DNA of 64,000 nt, taken from NCBI GenBank assembly GCA_046348545.1, contig JAXMEB010000002.1, positions 496,001-560,000 of the forward strand, read 5' to 3'. Shown here piece by piece: positions 20,259 through 29,442 of the stretch (the first letter of the stretch is position 1; the number at the start of each line of letters is the position of its first letter). The position numbers were made by a program, and so were the translations under genes. Origin of the DNA: JAXMEB01 sp046348545. GTDB taxonomy: Bacteria > Pseudomonadota > Gammaproteobacteria > Berkiellales > Berkiellaceae. The notes under the pieces are model-generated. The model saw nothing but the letters and a program-made list of their open reading frames with translations. It ran no database searches and was not told the origin of the DNA.

Positions 20259-21137
20259 ATGTTGACTAAAAAAGATTTTGAATCAGATCAAGAGGTCCGC
20301 TGGTGTCCGGGGTGTGGCGATTATGCTATTTTATCTAGTGTTCAAAAAATCTTAGCAGATTTGCAGCGTCAACCTGAAAATACCGTGTTTATTTCTGGTA
20401 TTGGTTGCTCAAGCCGTTTTCCATACTACATGAATACTTATGGATTTCATACGATTCATGGTAGGGCCCCCACGTTTGCAACAGGACTTAAATTAATGCG
20501 TCCTGAGCTCGATGTTTGGATTGTGACGGGAGATGGGGATGGGCTAAGCATTGGTGCAAATCATTTGATTCATTTGATGCGTCGGAATGTGAATGTCACT
20601 GTTCTGCTTTGTAACAATCGAATTTATGGACTGACCAAAGGGCAGATTTCGCCTACTTCTGAAATTGAAAAGGTAACCAAAACAACACCAAAAGGGTCAA
20701 TTGACCAACCCTTAGATCCTATTTCACTGGCACTGAGTGTTGGCTGCACCTTTGTTGCACGAGCTATCGATATTGATACTCAAGGGATCCAAAGTGTGCT
20801 GAAGCGAGCAGCTTTACATGAGGGAACCTCTTTTGTTGAAATTTATCAAAATTGTAATGTGTTTAATGATGGTGCATTCAATAGCTTTGCTGATAGGGTG
20901 GTTCGTGATGCGCGGACGATTAGGTTCGATCCACAGGATCTCGATGCTCCTAAGGAGGATGAATTGATGAAACGATTGGCATCACCAGATATTTTCCCTG
21001 TTCCCATCGGAATTTTTAGAGAGAGCAAGCGTCCGACTCATGATGGATTAGCAGCGAGCAAAAACAATGGTGCTTCTCCAATTGAGAGGAAGCAATTGCA
21101 AGCGTTCTTAGAAAAAGGTCAAACTTGGGAGATTTAG
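20259..21137 (+). CDS. korB: 2-oxoglutarate:ferredoxin oxidoreductase, beta (TPP) subunit
   Basis: This 292-residue protein is the thiamine-pyrophosphate-binding subunit that pairs with KorA. The N-terminal motif WCPGCGDYAIL, the GIGCSSRFPYYM segment and the TPP motif GDGDGLSIGANH ending in LLCNN are present. No ferredoxin domain is fused, so electrons must go to a separate ferredoxin not encoded here. The gene sits 6 bases after korA and its stop lies 3 bases from the stop of the convergent RsbW-like gene. Confidence 0.94.
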   Translation: MLTKKDFESDQEVRWCPGCGDYAILSSVQKILADLQRQPENTVFISGIGCSSRFPYYMNTYGFHTIHGRAPTFATGLKLMRPELDVWIVTGDGDGLSIGANHLIHLMRRNVNVTVLLCNNRIYGLTKGQISPTSEIEKVTKTTPKGSIDQPLDPISLALSVGCTFVARAIDIDTQGIQSVLKRAALHEGTSFVEIYQNCNVFNDGAFNSFADRVVRDARTIRFDPQDLDAPKEDELMKRLASPDIFPVPIGIFRESKRPTHDGLAASKNNGASPIERKQLQAFLEKGQTWEI

Positions 21138-21140
21138 CTT

Positions 21141-21713
21141 TTATCTATGTAGTCCGACTAAACAGCGAACATAATTTCCGGTCTCATTGTATTCTAATTT
21201 ATCGAAGCTCATCATACGCGCCAAAATGATACCTCGTCCGTGTTTAGCTGTTTGGTTGGCACTAGGATCTTCTAAATATTCTTGCCATCTAAATCCGAGA
21301 CCTTCGTCTTGAATCTCAAATTGAACAGCATGTGCATCTTTATGAACAGTAATATGAACCATTTTGCTTTGATTTGCAGGCATATTTAATCGGCGTTCAA
21401 TTTCTTCGAACCAGGCGGATTCAGACGTGAGCTGATTTTTTTCTTCAAAGGTAATACCTAAGTTGCCATGCTCGATCGCATTGATAAAGAGTTCTGTAAG
21501 TCCTACAGCGGTACGAGCTGGGTTTGGACACAGATAAGATAAATGAAAAGCTAGTTGACGAGCTTGGCAAAGTGTTTGAATCTTAAATTCAGCATGTGTC
21601 AGTAAGGCAAGAAATCGAGCCTCTAGTTCTGAAAATGTCTTTTCAGTAAAGTTCGGCAAGGTCTGGATTTTTTCTTGAAGTATCTGATTTAGCATGCCGC
21701 TCTCAGGTTTCAT
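21141..21713 (-). CDS. RsbW-like HATPase (anti-sigma factor type)
   Basis: At 190 residues this has a single GHKL ATPase domain. The N box is ELFINAIEHGNLGI (about 89-102), the G1 box IQDEGLGFRW and the G2 box HGRGIILARMM. Such stand-alone domains are RsbW/SpoIIAB-type anti-sigma kinases or output ATPases of signalling proteins. No sigma factor or STAS antagonist is seen nearby, so the partner is unknown. A start at the seventh codon (Met) is equally possible. It is the last gene of the minus-strand lexA-slt run. Confidence 0.8.
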   Translation of the reverse strand: MKPESGMLNQILQEKIQTLPNFTEKTFSELEARFLALLTHAEFKIQTLCQARQLAFHLSYLCPNPARTAVGLTELFINAIEHGNLGITFEEKNQLTSESAWFEEIERRLNMPANQSKMVHITVHKDAHAVQFEIQDEGLGFRWQEYLEDPSANQTAKHGRGIILARMMSFDKLEYNETGNYVRCLVGLHR

Positions 21714-21747
21714 CCCTCTCTTTTTTACACTATAGCTTAAAAGTACC

Positions 21748-23688
21748 TTAAGCAGAAACGGGCGGGATAGAGAGCATTAAATCACGAATCTGGGTGTCTT
21801 CTCCTAAGAGCTCACGATAGATTGCAATATATGTAAGAACATTTTTTACATATTCTCTCGTTTCCTTGACCGGAATGGTTTCAATCCATTCAACCGCTGG
21901 TATCTTTTTGTTGGGAAGCCAGCTACTCACTCTGCCAGGCCCCGCATTATATGAAGCAGTCATCAGAACGGGGTGATTAGCCATCTTACCGGATAGATAA
22001 CGTAAATAGGCTGCACCTAGTCTGACATTGGTATCAACTTTAAGGAGCTCAGTGCTTGAATTGAGCGGAAACGAAATTTTTTTAGCAACATACTGTGCCG
22101 TGGTGGGCATTAATTGCATGACTCCAATTGCGCCAGCTGAAGAATAAGCATCTCGGATGAATGCGCTTTCTTGACGAGAAACAGCAAAAAGCCATGCAGG
22201 TTCCAATGCAAATCGCTTGGCTTCTTTTATAAAGGTATCAGAGTAAGCCAGTGGAAAACGTATAGGGATGTCATGTTTATATTTTGCTTTAGAGAGGGCC
22301 AAAATGCCTAAATCATACCATTTCATTTGATAAGCGATTTGGGCGGCTGCCTGTCGTTGATCTTCTGAAAAATCTTTTAATGCATGTTGCCATTCGGCTC
22401 GAGATTCTCGAAATCGATTTAGTCGAATCAGTTCATGAGTGCGCATCATGTTAGGTGAGTTCGAAACTTTGTTGATCAATTTAGAATCAATATTTTTGGG
22501 TAGGGAGTGAATATTGATATTTTTATTCAGTTCAGCGCTTGCTATAAAGCCATAGTAATTTCGTTGGTTTGCAAGCTCCGAAAATAAAGCATGCGCATTC
22601 TGATGAGGACCTAATTTATTAAATGCGTATGCTCTCCAAAAGCGCCATCGTTTAGTTTTTTTGAGATTGGGAGGGAGTTTATCAGTTAATTGGAGAAGGC
22701 GTTGCCAATTTTGCGATTTAATGGTATTGCGAATTCTCAACTCATAAATAGACTTATCCATGAGATTTAACGGAACTTTGTCAAGCCATTGCTGAGCAAG
22801 TTCATGACGCTTAACCGAAAGTGACAGTGCAATTGCTTTTTGAATCGTGCCTATCTGATCAGGTGTGAGATTGAATTTTGAGATAGCAAATTCAAGAAGT
22901 TGCATACTTCCAAACGGATTTTGTTTAGCATGCTGTTCAAGGGCTTGCACAATAATAGTATGAATAAGCGGACTGGCTTTTTTAAAATTCTGAAATGTTT
23001 TAGGTTCTTGTATCAGCTTAGGATTTTCTAAAACAGTTATCCAACTATCAATTTGGGTTTGTTCAGCTTTCGTAAACTGCGACTTTAAGTGTTTGGCGAG
23101 TGGAATATTTCTTTTGGCTAGGGCTAATGTGAGTCTTTGCCAATACCTATCTGTACTGAGGAATCCTTCTTCCTTCATTGCCATAAAGAGTGCATCACAG
23201 CCATTTGGTTGAGAATAATCTACTAACCAGAGTGGAAGACCCTGCGACAAGATTGTTTTGTCGTGATCCATCAAGTATCTCGCATAGATCGCACGACATT
23301 GAAGAGATGCTTTGTTGTTAGGCTGATATTCAGCTAGGAATGTTTTCCATTTTCCTTCACCTGCTTGAACGTTTAGCCATGCTTCTCTAAGAAAATGTGT
23401 TTTTGGAAAATCAGGGTATCTTTTTTCAAAAGTCTTGATTTCCTGCAGGCTTGTTGATCCAATCTTGTAATTCAAGTACTCATATTGTAAGTAGGGAAAT
23501 AGTGGATAATCTGTCAATTCAAAGCTCAATAGCTTGAAGGATTTGATGTCATCATTTTTGAGAGCCGTTTCAGCTTTGACAAACTGAGTACGTTGATGAT
23601 CAAGTTCTTTTAGATTAAGTGAATTGGCTGAATGTGGAAAGCAAAATGCAATGAATAATATAAAATTCAGCTGTGATCGGTATCGCAT
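21748..23688 (-). CDS. slt: Soluble lytic murein transglycosylase (Slt70-like)
   Basis: This 646-residue periplasmic enzyme cleaves peptidoglycan glycan strands with formation of 1,6-anhydroMurNAc. A hydrophobic signal sequence spans residues 1-24. A long alpha-superhelical U domain follows, and the catalytic C-terminal SLT domain starts near residue 490. The catalytic glutamate is Glu507 in VSRQESAF, followed by GAIGVMQLMPTTA and the TASYNAGPGRV motif. Its ATG lies 2 bases after the stop of the upstream unknown gene, so they are co-translated. NagZ (54.6 kb) acts downstream in recycling of its products. Confidence 0.95.
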   Translation of the reverse strand: MRYRSQLNFILFIAFCFPHSANSLNLKELDHQRTQFVKAETALKNDDIKSFKLLSFELTDYPLFPYLQYEYLNYKIGSTSLQEIKTFEKRYPDFPKTHFLREAWLNVQAGEGKWKTFLAEYQPNNKASLQCRAIYARYLMDHDKTILSQGLPLWLVDYSQPNGCDALFMAMKEEGFLSTDRYWQRLTLALAKRNIPLAKHLKSQFTKAEQTQIDSWITVLENPKLIQEPKTFQNFKKASPLIHTIIVQALEQHAKQNPFGSMQLLEFAISKFNLTPDQIGTIQKAIALSLSVKRHELAQQWLDKVPLNLMDKSIYELRIRNTIKSQNWQRLLQLTDKLPPNLKKTKRWRFWRAYAFNKLGPHQNAHALFSELANQRNYYGFIASAELNKNINIHSLPKNIDSKLINKVSNSPNMMRTHELIRLNRFRESRAEWQHALKDFSEDQRQAAAQIAYQMKWYDLGILALSKAKYKHDIPIRFPLAYSDTFIKEAKRFALEPAWLFAVSRQESAFIRDAYSSAGAIGVMQLMPTTAQYVAKKISFPLNSSTELLKVDTNVRLGAAYLRYLSGKMANHPVLMTASYNAGPGRVSSWLPNKKIPAVEWIETIPVKETREYVKNVLTYIAIYRELLGEDTQIRDLMLSIPPVSA

Positions 23689-23690
23689 GA

Positions 23691-24608
23691 TTATTGGTAG
23701 GTGACTTGTAGGTTTAAAATCTTTGGAATGTCGCTAGCTTTATATAAGCGTAACATATTCAACGCATCCAGATTAAGTGGATCATTAGGTTGAATACGGA
23801 TTGAAAGTGACGAGGGATTAGCTAAAAATTGCTCGATAGCTGCTAAAGCAGATTGGTCAAGGATAATCTGATTTGATAATTGCGCATTCAAATCATGAAG
23901 AAATTTTTGTTGCATTGCTTTATCTGAGAGTTGATTCGTCTTAGCATTGGCGTTTAACCATTTTTTAAATAGAGAATGATCTTGATAAGTTAAAGTCCCT
24001 TCATGGATTTGCATCAATTTATAAGATTGTTCTGACGGTAAATCAACAAGGAAGTTGAGCTGTAGAGTAAACATATCTCGATTTATTTGGGTATAACTAA
24101 CCTGCATTTGTTTTTTCTCAGGTAGAGGAGTTAAGCTAATCAACACATTCGACATTATCGTCGAATATCCTAATTTATCAAGCAGAATATTTTGAGAGGC
24201 CCAATTGACTTTAAATTTTGAAGGCGCCGATCGTTGGATTAGATTAGAGAAAAGAAAGGAGTCAGATTTATTGCTTACCCCTTCAAGACTCAGTTGCTTG
24301 ACATTAGGTTTTTCAAAATTAAACAAAGAAGCAGATTTTGCAAATGGTGGATAAAATTCTAAGCCTTTGATTGTCAAGCGCTCAATCGAGATCCCGTCAC
24401 GATTGTTCACTGGGGTGATTTTAATATCTGATATTATAATTAATCCATCGAGTGGGGCTGTCTTGAAATCTCGATATTCAATTTGAAGATAAGGTTCTGC
24501 TTTGGAAATAACGGCTTCAAGCGCATGTTTGACGTCGTAATAAAGATAGCCTTTTAAAGCACCATAGCCAATTAACACACTCAATAGAAGTGAAAACAAT
24601 TTATTCAT
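23691..24608 (-). CDS. Unknown exported or membrane-anchored protein
   Basis: I start the gene at the ATG at 24608 (MNKLFSLLLSVLIGYGALKG), which gives 305 residues; an upstream TTG at 24659 is less likely. The N-terminus has one hydrophobic segment (residues 4-22), consistent with an inner-membrane anchor and a periplasmic body. The rest is beta-rich with a repeated 'L.I..L...' pattern, such as GLIIISDIKITPVNNRDGISIERLTI, here quoted in two parts: GLIIISDIKI and SIERLTIKGL. AsmA-like or DUF945-like proteins have similar composition, but I do not recognise the family. It is followed by slt with a 2-base gap and preceded by lexA. Confidence 0.7.
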   Translation of the reverse strand: MNKLFSLLLSVLIGYGALKGYLYYDVKHALEAVISKAEPYLQIEYRDFKTAPLDGLIIISDIKITPVNNRDGISIERLTIKGLEFYPPFAKSASLFNFEKPNVKQLSLEGVSNKSDSFLFSNLIQRSAPSKFKVNWASQNILLDKLGYSTIMSNVLISLTPLPEKKQMQVSYTQINRDMFTLQLNFLVDLPSEQSYKLMQIHEGTLTYQDHSLFKKWLNANAKTNQLSDKAMQQKFLHDLNAQLSNQIILDQSALAAIEQFLANPSSLSIRIQPNDPLNLDALNMLRLYKASDIPKILNLQVTYQ

Positions 24609-24634
24609 ATCATGTGTGCCGCTTATCTGTGCTA

Positions 24635-24673
24635 CATCCCAGCTTATGAAAGCCCTCAAATCAAGCTGGGATG
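24635..24673. repeat. Perfect 11-bp inverted repeat between lexA and the next gene
   Basis: CATCCCAGCTT (24635-24645) and AAGCTGGGATG (24663-24673) are exact inverted copies with a 17-base loop. They can form a hairpin in the RNA between lexA and the downstream gene. No U-run follows on the transcribed strand, so it is more likely an attenuator or mRNA-processing stem than a simple terminator. Confidence 0.55.
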
Positions 24674-24683
24674 CCTAAAACAT

Positions 24684-25322
24684 CTATGGTTTACCAGTTC
24701 GAATAATGCCTACGCCAATTCCTTCAATTTTAAATTGCTCATGATTTAAAGGAATTGTAACGTCTGGAAAATCCGGATTTTCTGCACGTAATATGATTTG
24801 TCTTTCATCAGGCAGATATCGACGAACGAGCAGATGTTGATTATAGCGAGCTAAAATCAGATCGCCTCGTTGCGCTGTTGTGCCTAGGTGGACGGCTAGT
24901 AAGTCCCCACTCTTAATCCCTGCATTTTTCAAGCTATTGTCATGAATAGACAAAAGAAAATCTGGTTTTGGGTTGAAAAGCTGATTTTCAATACGGAGTC
25001 TGGCTTGAATATTCTCAGGTGCTAATAATTCGACTTGAGAAGAGGTTGTTCTAATAATGGGTAAGCCAAGACCGTGTTTTCCAGCAAGCTGAATACCTCG
25101 AGAGGTTCCTGGAGAAAGAACAATGGCCCCCTTTCGAGCTAGCGCTTTTAAATGATCTTCTGCTGCATTGACTGATCTAAATCCGAGCTGCTTTGCTATT
25201 TCAGCACGAGTCGGAGGGGCACCTGTCGATTCGATATGATTTCGAATGACTTGCAACACTTCCGTTTGTCGCTGAGTTAACTCTGCTGCGCGATTGGTTG
25301 TCGTAATGTTCGCCATAATCAT
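24684..25322 (-). CDS. lexA: LexA-like repressor lacking the cleavage site and catalytic lysine
   Basis: The 212-residue protein has the LexA layout: an N-terminal winged helix-turn-helix (residues 15-75, LTQRQTEVLQVIRNHIESTG) and a C-terminal S24 peptidase domain. The nucleophile Ser130 (DNSLKNAG) is kept. In E. coli LexA the scissile bond is Ala84-Gly85 and the general base is Lys156. The gap-free alignment here puts Ser95-Gln96 at the bond (GLPIIRTTSSQVELLA) and Arg167 at the lysine (LLVRRYL). This predicts that RecA-stimulated self-cleavage is lost or strongly weakened. An alternative start at codon 3 (Met) is possible. Downstream are the unknown gene, slt and rsbW-like. Confidence 0.9.
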   Translation of the reverse strand: MIMANITTTNRAAELTQRQTEVLQVIRNHIESTGAPPTRAEIAKQLGFRSVNAAEDHLKALARKGAIVLSPGTSRGIQLAGKHGLGLPIIRTTSSQVELLAPENIQARLRIENQLFNPKPDFLLSIHDNSLKNAGIKSGDLLAVHLGTTAQRGDLILARYNQHLLVRRYLPDERQIILRAENPDFPDVTIPLNHEQFKIEGIGVGIIRTGKP

Positions 25323-25328
25323 CGCTTC

Positions 25329-25382
25329 CTGAGGTTATTAACAGAATTGATTATAGCTTTTTGGTGCACATTCGCAAATTTC
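25329..25382 (-). promoter_or_regulatory. lexA promoter with degenerate LexA-box-like site
   Basis: On the minus strand there is an exact TATAAT (-10, 25350-25355) with a poor -35 (TTTGCG) 17 bases upstream. Just after the expected transcription start lies CTGTTAATAACCTCAG (25329-25344), which differs by one base in one arm from the gammaproteobacterial SOS box CTGT-N8-ACAG. It would be placed correctly for autorepression. Confidence 0.45.
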
Positions 25383-25478
25383 CTAAAAGCCTCTTTGAGT
25401 TTAGCAAAAAAAACAGCCTTTGTTATAAGTTTGACGATAAGTCATGAAGAATAATATTTGGAGAGGTGAATACCAAAC

Positions 25479-25787
25479 TTAGTATTCGATGTCGAGTGAA
25501 ATGCCTGACAAGGGGCTATTCCAATCTTCTGGGCGAAGCACATCATCATCGGTAAAATAAAAATCCTCTTTACTCATTTCGAAAGGCCCAGATGAATCTT
25601 CTGGCGGAGGAATCAATGAAAGCGCGAGTTGATACCAGGTTTCCAAGTCGTATTCTTCAATTTCGCCTGAGAAATATTGTACTTCCACGGAGCCCTCTTC
25701 GTCATCAATGGCAACGACCTCAAACCTTGTCATAATCTCCTGATCTTGAAACCAATCACCAATGTTGGGAACGTAATGATGCTTCAT
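25479..25787 (-). CDS. Small conserved acidic protein (DUF6763-like)
   Basis: I choose the ATG at 25787 (MKHHYVPNIGDWF), which gives 102 residues; an upstream in-frame start would add 21 atypical residues. The protein is acidic with the core WFQDQEIMTRFEVVAIDDEE and then VEVQYFSGEIEEYDLETW. This pattern is shared by small gammaproteobacterial proteins of the DUF6763 type, found beside many housekeeping genes. The function is unknown. It is transcribed divergently from fadE. Confidence 0.65.
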   Translation of the reverse strand: MKHHYVPNIGDWFQDQEIMTRFEVVAIDDEEGSVEVQYFSGEIEEYDLETWYQLALSLIPPPEDSSGPFEMSKEDFYFTDDDVLRPEDWNSPLSGISLDIEY

Positions 25788-25847
25788 AGTGTATACAACA
25801 TTTTTACTAAGTTTCTTACTTAAGATAGCATTCTTAGTACCTGAAGT

Positions 25848-25867
25848 CACGCTAAAGCGTGTATACT
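25848..25867 (+). promoter_or_regulatory. Palindrome and -10 box before fadE
   Basis: CACGCT-AA-AGCGTG (25848-25861) is a perfect 6-bp inverted repeat directly followed by TATACT (25862-25867), a -10-like box 31 bases before the fadE ATG. This is a plausible operator overlapping the promoter of the fatty-acid gene block, perhaps for the TetR regulator at its end. No second copy was found upstream of fadL. Confidence 0.4.
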
Positions 25868-25897
25868 CCTCCTACTTTTTGGCAAAAGGAGGTGTCG

Positions 25898-28192
25898 ATG
25901 GGGTGGTTCGCAAATATTCGAAAATCGTTTTTTTCAAAGCCCCTTTTTGATTATTTTTGTCGGGTGTTACCGCCGCTCAGCGAAACTGAAAAAGAAGCGC
26001 TCAAAGCAGGGAATGTCTGGTTTGAAGGGAGCTTATTCAGCGGAAAACCTCTTTGGCAAGATTTATACCATTATCAAGATGCGCAACTTTCCCATGAGGA
26101 GCAGCTTTTTGTTGATCAGCAAGTCAATGAATTGTGTAGTTTGCTGGACGTTTGGGAAATTGAGCATGAAAAAAGAGAGCTTCCAAAGCATATTTGGCAG
26201 TATTTAAAAAAAGAAAAATTTTTTGGGATGATTATTCCTAAGGAATATGGGGGCCTCGGTTTTTCAGCGATTGCACATTCAACAATCATTCTGAAAATTG
26301 CAACTCGCAATATTTCCACAGCGGTTTCGACGATGGTCCCTAACTCACTAGGACCTGCTGAACTGATTATGCATTACGGGACAGAGGCACAAAAAAAATA
26401 CTATTTACCGCGATTAGCGGCGGGTGAGGATATTCCTTGTTTTGCCTTAACGGGCCCAGATGCGGGTTCAGATGCAGGCGCAATTCCAGATACTGGTGTA
26501 GTTTGCAGAGGCAAATTCGAAGGCAAAGAAATTATCGGTATCAAACTAAATTGGGATAAGCGCTATATTACGCTTGCACCTATCGCTACGGTGATGGGAT
26601 TAGCATTTAAACTATTTGATCCAGACCATCTTATTGGCGACAAAACTGACCTGGGTGTGACCTTGTGCCTGATTCCGACACGTTTACCTGGTATTGAGAT
26701 TGGAGATAAACATTGTCCTTTAAATCTTGCTTTTCCGAATGGTCCTACACGTGGTAAAAATGTGTTTGTACCGATTGATTCAATCATCGGGGGTGCTGGG
26801 ATGGTGGGTTTAGGTTGGAAAATGTTAGTTGAATCTTTATCTGCAGGAAGAGGAATTTCATTACCCGCGCTATCAACTGCAACAGGTATGTTATGTTATC
26901 GAACGACAGGCGCTTATAGTGCGATTCGAAAACAATTTAAAATGCCCATTGGGCAATTTGAAGGTATCGAGGAAGGGCTCGCCCGTATCGCTGGATTGAC
27001 TTATATTTTAGAAGCCACCAGACGTTTGACCGCGAGCAGTTTAGATATGGGAAATCGTCCAGCAATTGTAACTGCTATTGCAAAATATCACATGACGGAA
27101 CTGGCTCGAAAAGTTATCAACGATGCCATGGATATTCATGGAGGCCGTGCGATAATGCTAGGTCCTCATAATTATTTAGGGGATGCCTATCAAGCGACTC
27201 CAGTGAGCATTACCGTTGAAGGTGCCAATATTCTCACACGCAACTTGATGATTTTTGGTCAAGGTGCTACACGCTGTCATCCTTTTGTTCAAAAGGAGCT
27301 TCAGGCAGCTGAGCTTCGGCTTGAAAATGAAAGTGAAGCATTAGATCAATTTGATGCAGTCTTGAAGCAGCACGTACTATATACTCTTTGTAATATCGGG
27401 CGGTGGCTTAAATTATCTTTCTCAAGGAGTTATGTCTGTCAATCTCACATAAGAGGACAATTAACACACTATGAAAAGCGATTAAATTGGCTGAGTGCGA
27501 CTTTGGCTTTTACAACCGATGTTGCTTTTTTAGTATTAGGGGGGAGTCTCAAACGAAAAGAAAGATTGTCTGCCCGGTTAGGGGATGTTTTAAGTTATCT
27601 CTACTTGAGTTCAGCCGTCTTGAAATTCTATCATCAGAACTCAAACGATCCGTCGCATTTGAATCATGCGAAATGGGCATTAAACTACTTAGGATATCAT
27701 GCACAAGAGGCCTTAATCGCATTTTACCAAAACTTTCCTCAGCGCATAATCGGGGTTATCTTAAAATTTTTAACGTTCCCTTTTGGACGAATTTACAAAG
27801 CAAATCATGATGAACTTGATCGTATTTTGGCACAGACAACACAGCATGCCAGCGTTTTTCGAGATCAGATCACACAAGCTTGCTTCAAAGGCACGAGTAA
27901 AAGTGATCCTGTGCGGATCTTAGATGAAGCGCTCTCTATGTTGGAACAAATAAGACCTATTGAAAAGAAAATCAAGTCAGCTATCAATGATAAGAAAATT
28001 CCGCGTACGACTGAACAAGAGCAAGTTCAAATAGCATTTGAAAAAGGATTCATTTCTCAAGCTGAAAAATTAATCTTAGATCGCTTTGAAACGCTCAGAC
28101 AGAAAGTAATCGCTGTGGATGAATTTAATTCGAATATGAATGTAAGAAGGCAGTCATCATGCAATCAGTCTCAACCAGCCGAGATCGGCTAG
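25898..28192 (+). CDS. fadE: Acyl-CoA dehydrogenase (FadE type)
   Basis: This flavoenzyme performs the first step of beta-oxidation, acyl-CoA to trans-2-enoyl-CoA. The ATG at 25898 has GGAGG 5 bases upstream and gives 764 residues, a size specific to the long FadE class (E. coli 814). The N-terminal hydrophobic region, the FAD-binding segments CFALTGPDAGSDAG and IVTAIAKYHMTE, and DAMDIHGGRAIMLGPHNYLG with the conserved FadE signature are visible. The C-terminal DUF1974-like domain (about 480-740) is present. The next thiolase gene overlaps its end by 34 bases, so the block is one transcript. Confidence 0.95.
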   Translation: MGWFANIRKSFFSKPLFDYFCRVLPPLSETEKEALKAGNVWFEGSLFSGKPLWQDLYHYQDAQLSHEEQLFVDQQVNELCSLLDVWEIEHEKRELPKHIWQYLKKEKFFGMIIPKEYGGLGFSAIAHSTIILKIATRNISTAVSTMVPNSLGPAELIMHYGTEAQKKYYLPRLAAGEDIPCFALTGPDAGSDAGAIPDTGVVCRGKFEGKEIIGIKLNWDKRYITLAPIATVMGLAFKLFDPDHLIGDKTDLGVTLCLIPTRLPGIEIGDKHCPLNLAFPNGPTRGKNVFVPIDSIIGGAGMVGLGWKMLVESLSAGRGISLPALSTATGMLCYRTTGAYSAIRKQFKMPIGQFEGIEEGLARIAGLTYILEATRRLTASSLDMGNRPAIVTAIAKYHMTELARKVINDAMDIHGGRAIMLGPHNYLGDAYQATPVSITVEGANILTRNLMIFGQGATRCHPFVQKELQAAELRLENESEALDQFDAVLKQHVLYTLCNIGRWLKLSFSRSYVCQSHIRGQLTHYEKRLNWLSATLAFTTDVAFLVLGGSLKRKERLSARLGDVLSYLYLSSAVLKFYHQNSNDPSHLNHAKWALNYLGYHAQEALIAFYQNFPQRIIGVILKFLTFPFGRIYKANHDELDRILAQTTQHASVFRDQITQACFKGTSKSDPVRILDEALSMLEQIRPIEKKIKSAINDKKIPRTTEQEQVQIAFEKGFISQAEKLILDRFETLRQKVIAVDEFNSNMNVRRQSSCNQSQPAEIG

Positions 28193-29442
28193 TCTATATT
28201 GTCGATGGGCTGAGAACGCCCTTTCTGAAAGCCAAAGGTCAGCCAGGTGACTTTTCTGCTGCCGATCTGGCAGTGGGTGCAGCCAGGCCCTTGCTAGCGA
28301 CTCAACCCTTTAATCCGACCGATTTGAATGAAGTGATTGTGGGTTGTGTATCTCCTTCAGAAGAAGAAGCAAATATTGCGCGCATCATAGCCTTGAGATT
28401 GGGATGCGGCCATCAAGTCCCTGCTTTTACGGTACAACGAAATTGTGCTTCTGGGTTACAAGCGATTGATAGTGCATATCAAAATATTTTACTCGGTAAA
28501 AGTGATTTAGTGCTCGCTGGTGGCACAGAAGCGATGAGTCGGACACCCCTTCTATATTCAAGAGCAATGACGATGTGGTTTGCGCAATTGAGTATGGCTA
28601 AAAATATTCCGAGTAAACTTAAAGCGTTAATTAAATTTAGACCACAATTTTTAGTACCGGTAATTGCCTTATTGAAAGGATTAACTGATCCGGTTGTGAA
28701 CCTCAACATGGGGCAAACGGCAGAGGAAATTGCATATCGATATAAGATTTCACGTCTAGAGATGGATCAGTATGCGACTCAAAGTCATTTGAGAGCTGAA
28801 CGTGCTTATCAATCGAGTGAGATGGATGAAGTCACTGCGTTGTATGATAAAAAGGGAGGGGTCTATCTAAAAGATGATGGCATTCGCCCCGATTCCAGTC
28901 CTGAAAAATTAGCTAAATTAAAGCCTGTTTTCGAAAAATTTGGCACGATTACAGCAGGCAATAGCTCTCAGATCACAGATGGTGCTGCTTTTGTTATTCT
29001 TGCCAGCAGTGATGCTGTTAAACAGTACGGTTTGAAACCCTTAGCAGTGATTCGAGACATTCATTGGGCGGCATTGGATCCTGCTATTATGGGCCTTGGT
29101 CCTGTGCATGCGATAACACCCCTTTTAAAGAAGCATGGTTTGGGATTTAGTGATCTTGATCAGGTCGAAATTAATGAAGCCTTTGCAGCTCAGATTTTAG
29201 GATGTTTGAAAGCTTGGGAAAGTGATGAGTTTAAGCTGGGTAAGCTTCCTTCAGAGATTTTGAATCCAAATGGTGGTGCGATTGCGATGGGACACCCAGT
29301 TGGTGCCAGTGGTGCGAGATTAGTACTTCATTGCGCTAAGTCACTGGCTAGAAATAAGAATGAGCGTGCAGTAGCAAGCCTCTGTATTGGTGGCGGGCAA
29401 GGTGGAGCAATTTTGATTGAGAGAGTAGAGGGGGTTGTATGA
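28159..29442 (+). CDS. fadI: Acetyl-CoA C-acyltransferase (FadI-like thiolase)
   Basis: This 427-residue thiolase carries out the last step of beta-oxidation, releasing acetyl-CoA. The nucleophilic cysteine lies in QRNCASGLQA (about residue 95), the active-site His in NEAFAAQ/GHPVGASGA, and the second cysteine in CIGGGQGGA. The length and the insertion between residues 125 and 165 fit the FadI/mitochondrial trifunctional-beta class rather than FadA. Its start overlaps fadE and its end overlaps the fadJ-like gene by 4 bases (ATGA). Confidence 0.92.
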   Translation: MQSVSTSRDRLVYIVDGLRTPFLKAKGQPGDFSAADLAVGAARPLLATQPFNPTDLNEVIVGCVSPSEEEANIARIIALRLGCGHQVPAFTVQRNCASGLQAIDSAYQNILLGKSDLVLAGGTEAMSRTPLLYSRAMTMWFAQLSMAKNIPSKLKALIKFRPQFLVPVIALLKGLTDPVVNLNMGQTAEEIAYRYKISRLEMDQYATQSHLRAERAYQSSEMDEVTALYDKKGGVYLKDDGIRPDSSPEKLAKLKPVFEKFGTITAGNSSQITDGAAFVILASSDAVKQYGLKPLAVIRDIHWAALDPAIMGLGPVHAITPLLKKHGLGFSDLDQVEINEAFAAQILGCLKAWESDEFKLGKLPSEILNPNGGAIAMGHPVGASGARLVLHCAKSLARNKNERAVASLCIGGGQGGAILIERVEGVV

